The notes under the pieces are model-generated. The model was given only the letters and a program-made list of their open reading frames with translations. It searched no databases and was not told the DNA's origin. This document shows positions 61,079 through 64,000 of a stretch of DNA of 64,000 nt, one piece after another. Location: NCBI GenBank assembly GCA_964457545.1, contig CAYWEN010000003.1, forward strand, positions 33,356 to 97,355. The letters are read 5' to 3'. Both the position numbers and the translations under genes were made by a program. The DNA comes from JAGGTJ01 sp964457545 (GTDB lineage Bacteria > Desulfobacterota > DSM-4660 > Desulfatiglandales > Desulfatiglandaceae). The first letter of the stretch is position 1. Every line of letters begins with the position of its first letter.

Positions 61079-61678
61079 TTGGCAGATTCTCGAACTTATA
61101 ATGATGGAACAAAAGAGATGCTTTTATCAAGGGCAATTGATCTGTTTTATGAAAAGGGTTATGCCGGGGCATCTGTAAGAGACATTGTTAAGGCTGTTAA
61201 TGTAACCAATTCAATTCTTTATCATCATTTTAAAGACAAAAACGAACTGCTGTACGTTATTATTGAGAGGATTGGTCTGGAACTGATCAGGTCTTTAAAA
61301 TTGGTGGAACAGCAATACGATGATCCTATGGAGAGGCTTTCCCGTATGATTTATACACAAATCTGTATCGTTAAAGAGAGGAAACGGGAGGTAAAGATCT
61401 TTCTTGAAGAACAGTATCAACTGGGGCCCAGGTATAAGACAGGTATATTACGTCAACACAGGGAGATATACAATCTGTATTTAAATCAGCTGAATGCCCT
61501 GGAAAACAGGGGTATGCTGCGAAATGTGGACAAGACAGTAGTCAATTTTGCAATCAATGCCATGATGAACTGGTCCTATCGATGGTACAGGGAAGATGGC
61601 CCTCTTTCAATAGATGAAGTGGCCGGGTTTATAACAGATATCTTTTTTCATGGTATCCTGAAAAAAATAGAAAAATAA
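61079..61678 (+). CDS. TetR/AcrR-family regulator
   Basis: 199 aa from a TTG start with AAAGGGG seven bases upstream. Later ATGs would cut into the DNA-binding domain. HTH: LLSRAIDLFYEKGYAGASVR, DIVKAVNVTNSILYHHFKDK. The ligand domain (ERLSRMIYTQICIVKERKRE, then VKIFLEEQYQLGPRYKTGIL) resembles KstR2/FadR-like acyl-CoA-responsive TetR proteins. It stands 13 bp ahead of one copy of CGAACGTTCG and 7.4 kb downstream of the other, so it most likely represses both promoters until an acyl-CoA pathway intermediate binds. The effector is inferred. Confidence 0.9.
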   Translation: MADSRTYNDGTKEMLLSRAIDLFYEKGYAGASVRDIVKAVNVTNSILYHHFKDKNELLYVIIERIGLELIRSLKLVEQQYDDPMERLSRMIYTQICIVKERKREVKIFLEEQYQLGPRYKTGILRQHREIYNLYLNQLNALENRGMLRNVDKTVVNFAINAMMNWSYRWYREDGPLSIDEVAGFITDIFFHGILKKIEK

Positions 61679-61690
61679 AAAATTTTGTTC

Positions 61691-61720
61691 TTGACAATAA
61701 CGAACGTTCGACATTATCCT
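61691..61720 (+). promoter_or_regulatory. Promoter with embedded TetR-type operator, outer-membrane gene
   Basis: TTGACA (61691-61696), ATAA, CGAACGTTCG (61701-61710), ACAT, TATCCT (61715-61720). Spacing is identical base for base to the site at 53649-53678. Lies 13 bp after the TetR stop and drives the DUF1302-like gene with a leader of about 270 nt, in which I see no other feature. Confidence 0.75.
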
Positions 61721-61998
61721 TTTTTTGTTAGGGCTAATGTCTGTTGACAGATGGTTGTTTACACGGTTTTGGCGGTATTGTGCGTGATGTCAGTAAGGTG
61801 GATATATGATCTTTTGTTAATGCCGTGCGTATGTTTTTTCTTTTTATTTGTTTAAAAGGGGGTGATAACAAAACATTAGATAAAAGAGCAGCACCTTGGG
61901 GAGAGTTTTTTGCTTGTTTATGGGGAAGCGTTTGGTTTCAACCTTGTATTGTAAGGATTTTTTCCTTTTTTTATTTTATATGTTGCGGAGGAGAGAAT

Positions 61999-63612
61999 AT
62001 GACAAAAATTTTCAGGAAAGGATTTGTTCCTTTTGTTTGTCTTTTTTGCTTGTCTTTATTATTGGTGCCTGCTGTATATGCCCTGGAATATCATATTGGC
62101 GACAAGACCCTGTATGTAATGGGTTATGCAGAGCAGTATGTCCGTTTTGGAATGTCAGGCACAACTCATTCCAATGACGGTACATATATAACCAGTGCCT
62201 CGCGCAAGGGGCTGATGGACGGTATGTTTTCCCTGTACACCTGGCAGCACCTGAAATGGAGTGACAGTCTTGAGTTCAGGACGGCATTTCGTTACGAGGG
62301 AGACTGGCTTTCGTACGCGGTAAACAGCGGTGATCATAATGATTTTGATCCGATCAGGCCGTCAAGGCATGATATGAGAAGCGATGATCATACGAAACAG
62401 ATAGTACGGGAGTGTAATGTCGCATACTTTTCACGTTATGTTAATGTAAAGATAGGCAAACAGACAGTGGCATGGGGCCAGACGGACCTTTTTCGTCTTA
62501 TGGATATGATCAATCCTATAGATTACCGCCGTATGTATATCCTTCGTGATTCTGACTATGGGTATGCAGAGAGCCGTGTGCCCTTGTGGATAGCAAAGGT
62601 GGAGGTATTTCCTGAGATCTCTATAGGAGATATTACGGGCATTGCCCTTCAGTTTATTGCAACGCTTGATACAGAGTCAAAGACACAATTTTACATAGGT
62701 CCCAGGAATGGTGGTGTGTGGGGCTTTCCTATTCCGGCTGATATGCCTGACTTGACGGGAATTGGACTGGGTCATCTCAAGGATATAAACATACATGATC
62801 GTCGTCGTTCACAGTCTCTCAAAAATACGACCTTTGCATTTCGTATGGCGGCAAACTGGGGCAATACCTTTTTTACCATCAACTTCTATCATGGCTGGGA
62901 TGATATGCCTGTGCTCGTAAGAGGCCCGAATTTCCTTCATGCCCAGAATGGCGGTAATGTGGCTGACGGGGCAGGCTACGGGTTGAACCTGGAGCAGATA
63001 TATCACCGCAAGACATGTCTTGGCTTTACCGTATCACGGGAGATGGATTTTATAAGACCCTTTGCTCAGGCCCTGCATCAGCCGGCAAATCCGACCCTGA
63101 GGATAGAGGCATACTACCGCTGGAACAAACCGGTTGCAACCGACTGGGTTGAAAGAATAAAGAATTATGATTTTGGTGGAGCTACTGCCAAAGAGTACAG
63201 ACGCAGAGATATTCTGAGATACATGGTTGGCTGGGACTGGCCTATGAGAATTTCCTTTCTTAATCCCCACAAGGAGTTTTTTACCACCTTTCAGTTTGTA
63301 CATGCCCACCGTATGAACGGAGGAGATTTCTGGAATGCCCCTTATCATTCCAAGGATCCGAAGGACAAGTTTGATGTTACAGGTCTTGTTAATACTACCT
63401 ATTTTCATGATATTGTCCGGCCTCAGATTGCCTTTACCACTGACCTGAACCATAACCAGGCGTCTCTTTTGAAAGGTTCATGCCGTTTCTGGTTTGGAGA
63501 TCATTGGAGACCTGAGATTGGGTTTATGATGATGACAGGCAAGAAAGACAGCAGTCATGGTATGTTCAGACATAGGGATAATATATGGCTGAAGGTAAAA
63601 TACCAGTTCTGA
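61999..63612 (+). CDS. DUF1302-like outer-membrane beta-barrel protein
   Basis: 537 aa from the ATG at 61999 (GGAGGAGA upstream). The frame is open 58 codons earlier, but that part is leader. Signal peptide GFVPFVCLFCLSLLLVPAVY ending A-L/E. The mature part opens YHIGDKTLYVMGYAEQYVRF and is rich in alternating aromatic strands (IGKQTVAWGQTDLFRLMDMI is the DUF1302 hallmark, with NPIDY). The C-terminus NIWLKVKYQF ends in Phe, as outer-membrane barrels do. DUF1302 proteins often accompany steroid, terpene or alkane catabolic genes, so uptake of a hydrophobic substrate is likely. Confidence 0.85.
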   Translation: MTKIFRKGFVPFVCLFCLSLLLVPAVYALEYHIGDKTLYVMGYAEQYVRFGMSGTTHSNDGTYITSASRKGLMDGMFSLYTWQHLKWSDSLEFRTAFRYEGDWLSYAVNSGDHNDFDPIRPSRHDMRSDDHTKQIVRECNVAYFSRYVNVKIGKQTVAWGQTDLFRLMDMINPIDYRRMYILRDSDYGYAESRVPLWIAKVEVFPEISIGDITGIALQFIATLDTESKTQFYIGPRNGGVWGFPIPADMPDLTGIGLGHLKDINIHDRRRSQSLKNTTFAFRMAANWGNTFFTINFYHGWDDMPVLVRGPNFLHAQNGGNVADGAGYGLNLEQIYHRKTCLGFTVSREMDFIRPFAQALHQPANPTLRIEAYYRWNKPVATDWVERIKNYDFGGATAKEYRRRDILRYMVGWDWPMRISFLNPHKEFFTTFQFVHAHRMNGGDFWNAPYHSKDPKDKFDVTGLVNTTYFHDIVRPQIAFTTDLNHNQASLLKGSCRFWFGDHWRPEIGFMMMTGKKDSSHGMFRHRDNIWLKVKYQF

Positions 63613-63789
63613 ACGGATATTGTTTGAAAATCCCAAGTTTTTTGTAGAAAAATTTTTTGTGTTATGATAGATGCATATATCCGAAGGTTATGTGTCTTTT
63701 GATTATGCGCTGACGGATGGCAGGTAATCTTGTTCGTTCAGCGTGGATATACAGAAATATTTTGCTTTGGTATGTTTTTGTTTTGGCTG

Positions 63790-63813
63790 TTTGTATAAAC
63801 ATTTGTATAAACA
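63790..63813 (+). repeat. Exact tandem duplication of a 12-mer
   Basis: TTTGTATAAACA occurs twice back to back, 27 bp upstream of the RBS of the next gene. Could be a regulator half-site pair or a slippage product. Confidence 0.45.
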
Positions 63814-63857
63814 ACAGACGGCCAGAATGGTTTCCAGAAAAAGGAGGAGAGGATACA

Positions 63858-64000
63858 GTGAACACATTAAAAAAGAGTTTTCGGGTCGGCTTGTGTTTTG
63901 TAATGGTTTTTGTTTTTGCAAGTCTGTTTTCCATATCACAGGCCTCTGCTGAATTTAAGATTTTTCAGCGTCTTGAGATGCCCAAGCCTGGTTACAAGGT
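63858..64000 (+). CDS. Exported protein, N-terminus only (runs off the window)
   Basis: Starts at GTG 63858 with AAGGAGGAGAGG upstream. Signal peptide KKSFRVGLCFVMVFVFASLF through ISQASA, then EFKIFQRLEMPKPGYKV to the edge. Only about 47 residues are visible. In comparable loci a DUF1302 gene is often followed by a DUF1329 outer-membrane-associated protein. The visible part does not prove that. Likely co-transcribed with the barrel gene 245 bp upstream. Confidence 0.7.
   Translation, partial: MNTLKKSFRVGLCFVMVFVFASLFSISQASAEFKIFQRLEMPKPGYK

Noticed and set aside
1..64000. CRISPR arrays, tRNA or rRNA genes, phage or integrase genes
   Set aside because: Looked for regular spaced repeats, tRNA-like cloverleaf segments and recombinase-type proteins in the gaps and found none. 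A covariance-model scan could still find a small RNA.

Overview
The window reads as a chromosomal segment of a strictly anaerobic, sulfate-reducing deltaproteobacterium (Desulfobacterota, Desulfobacteraceae-like) that degrades aromatic or other hydrophobic carbon compounds. The basis is dsrABD (dissimilatory sulfite reductase) lying together with three consecutive lower benzoyl-CoA pathway genes (dehydrogenase, ring hydrolase, dienoyl-CoA hydratase) and a sodium-pumping decarboxylase beta subunit. The sequence is fairly AT-rich and loosely packed, with many gene-free gaps of 300-1100 bp. The genus cannot be fixed from sequence reading alone. I saw no rRNA, tRNA, CRISPR array, transposase or phage gene.

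Layout. 1-7274 (minus): housekeeping block rpsB-tsf-frr-uppS-cdsA-dxr-rseP, with no pyrH between tsf and frr and large gaps filled with palindromic repeats. 7816-20401: dGTPase-like HD protein, pyruvate kinase, glucose-6-phosphate isomerase, a glycosyltransferase, a CBS-domain membrane protein with mobA, infA, radA and a glycolate/lactate-oxidase-type pair (Fe-S + FAD). 20958-27934: aromatic lower pathway: SDR, 6-hydroxycyclohexene-carbonyl-CoA dehydrogenase, 6-oxocyclohexene-carbonyl-CoA hydrolase, cyclohexadiene-carbonyl-CoA hydratase, then a glutaconyl-CoA decarboxylase-type beta subunit and a small membrane protein. 28087-39637: mixed accessory genes (GNAT-like, adenylating ligase, SPASM radical SAM, OYE-type reductase, LptF-like permease, K+ channel, nucleotidyltransferase, YkgJ-like and TPR proteins). 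40232-45376: dsrABD, divergent from a CbiA-like amidotransferase (DsrN-type).

45616-53491 holds a set resembling the export and accessory half of an aryl-polyene-type lipid cluster: an MMPL exporter carrying a fused C-terminal methyltransferase, a FabG-like reductase, a LolA-like carrier, a DUF3261-type lipoprotein and a B12-binding radical SAM enzyme, but no ketosynthase. 53821-64000 holds a second catabolic locus: a three-gene FAD oxidase / Fe-S / FAD oxidase module ended by a strong terminator, then 3-hydroxyacyl-CoA dehydrogenase, enoyl-CoA hydratase, a TetR regulator, a DUF1302-like outer-membrane protein and the start of another exported protein. The first oxidase gene and the outer-membrane gene have nearly superimposable promoters in which the same 10-bp palindrome CGAACGTTCG sits between -35 and -10. 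This strongly suggests one TetR-controlled uptake-and-oxidation regulon.

Two dispersed repeat families stand out: a four-copy MITE-like element (93-155 bp, about 15-bp terminal inverted repeats, flanking TA) and a commoner 95-140 bp imperfect palindrome built round CATCCATAAATGG ... CATTTATGGATTGGAAA.
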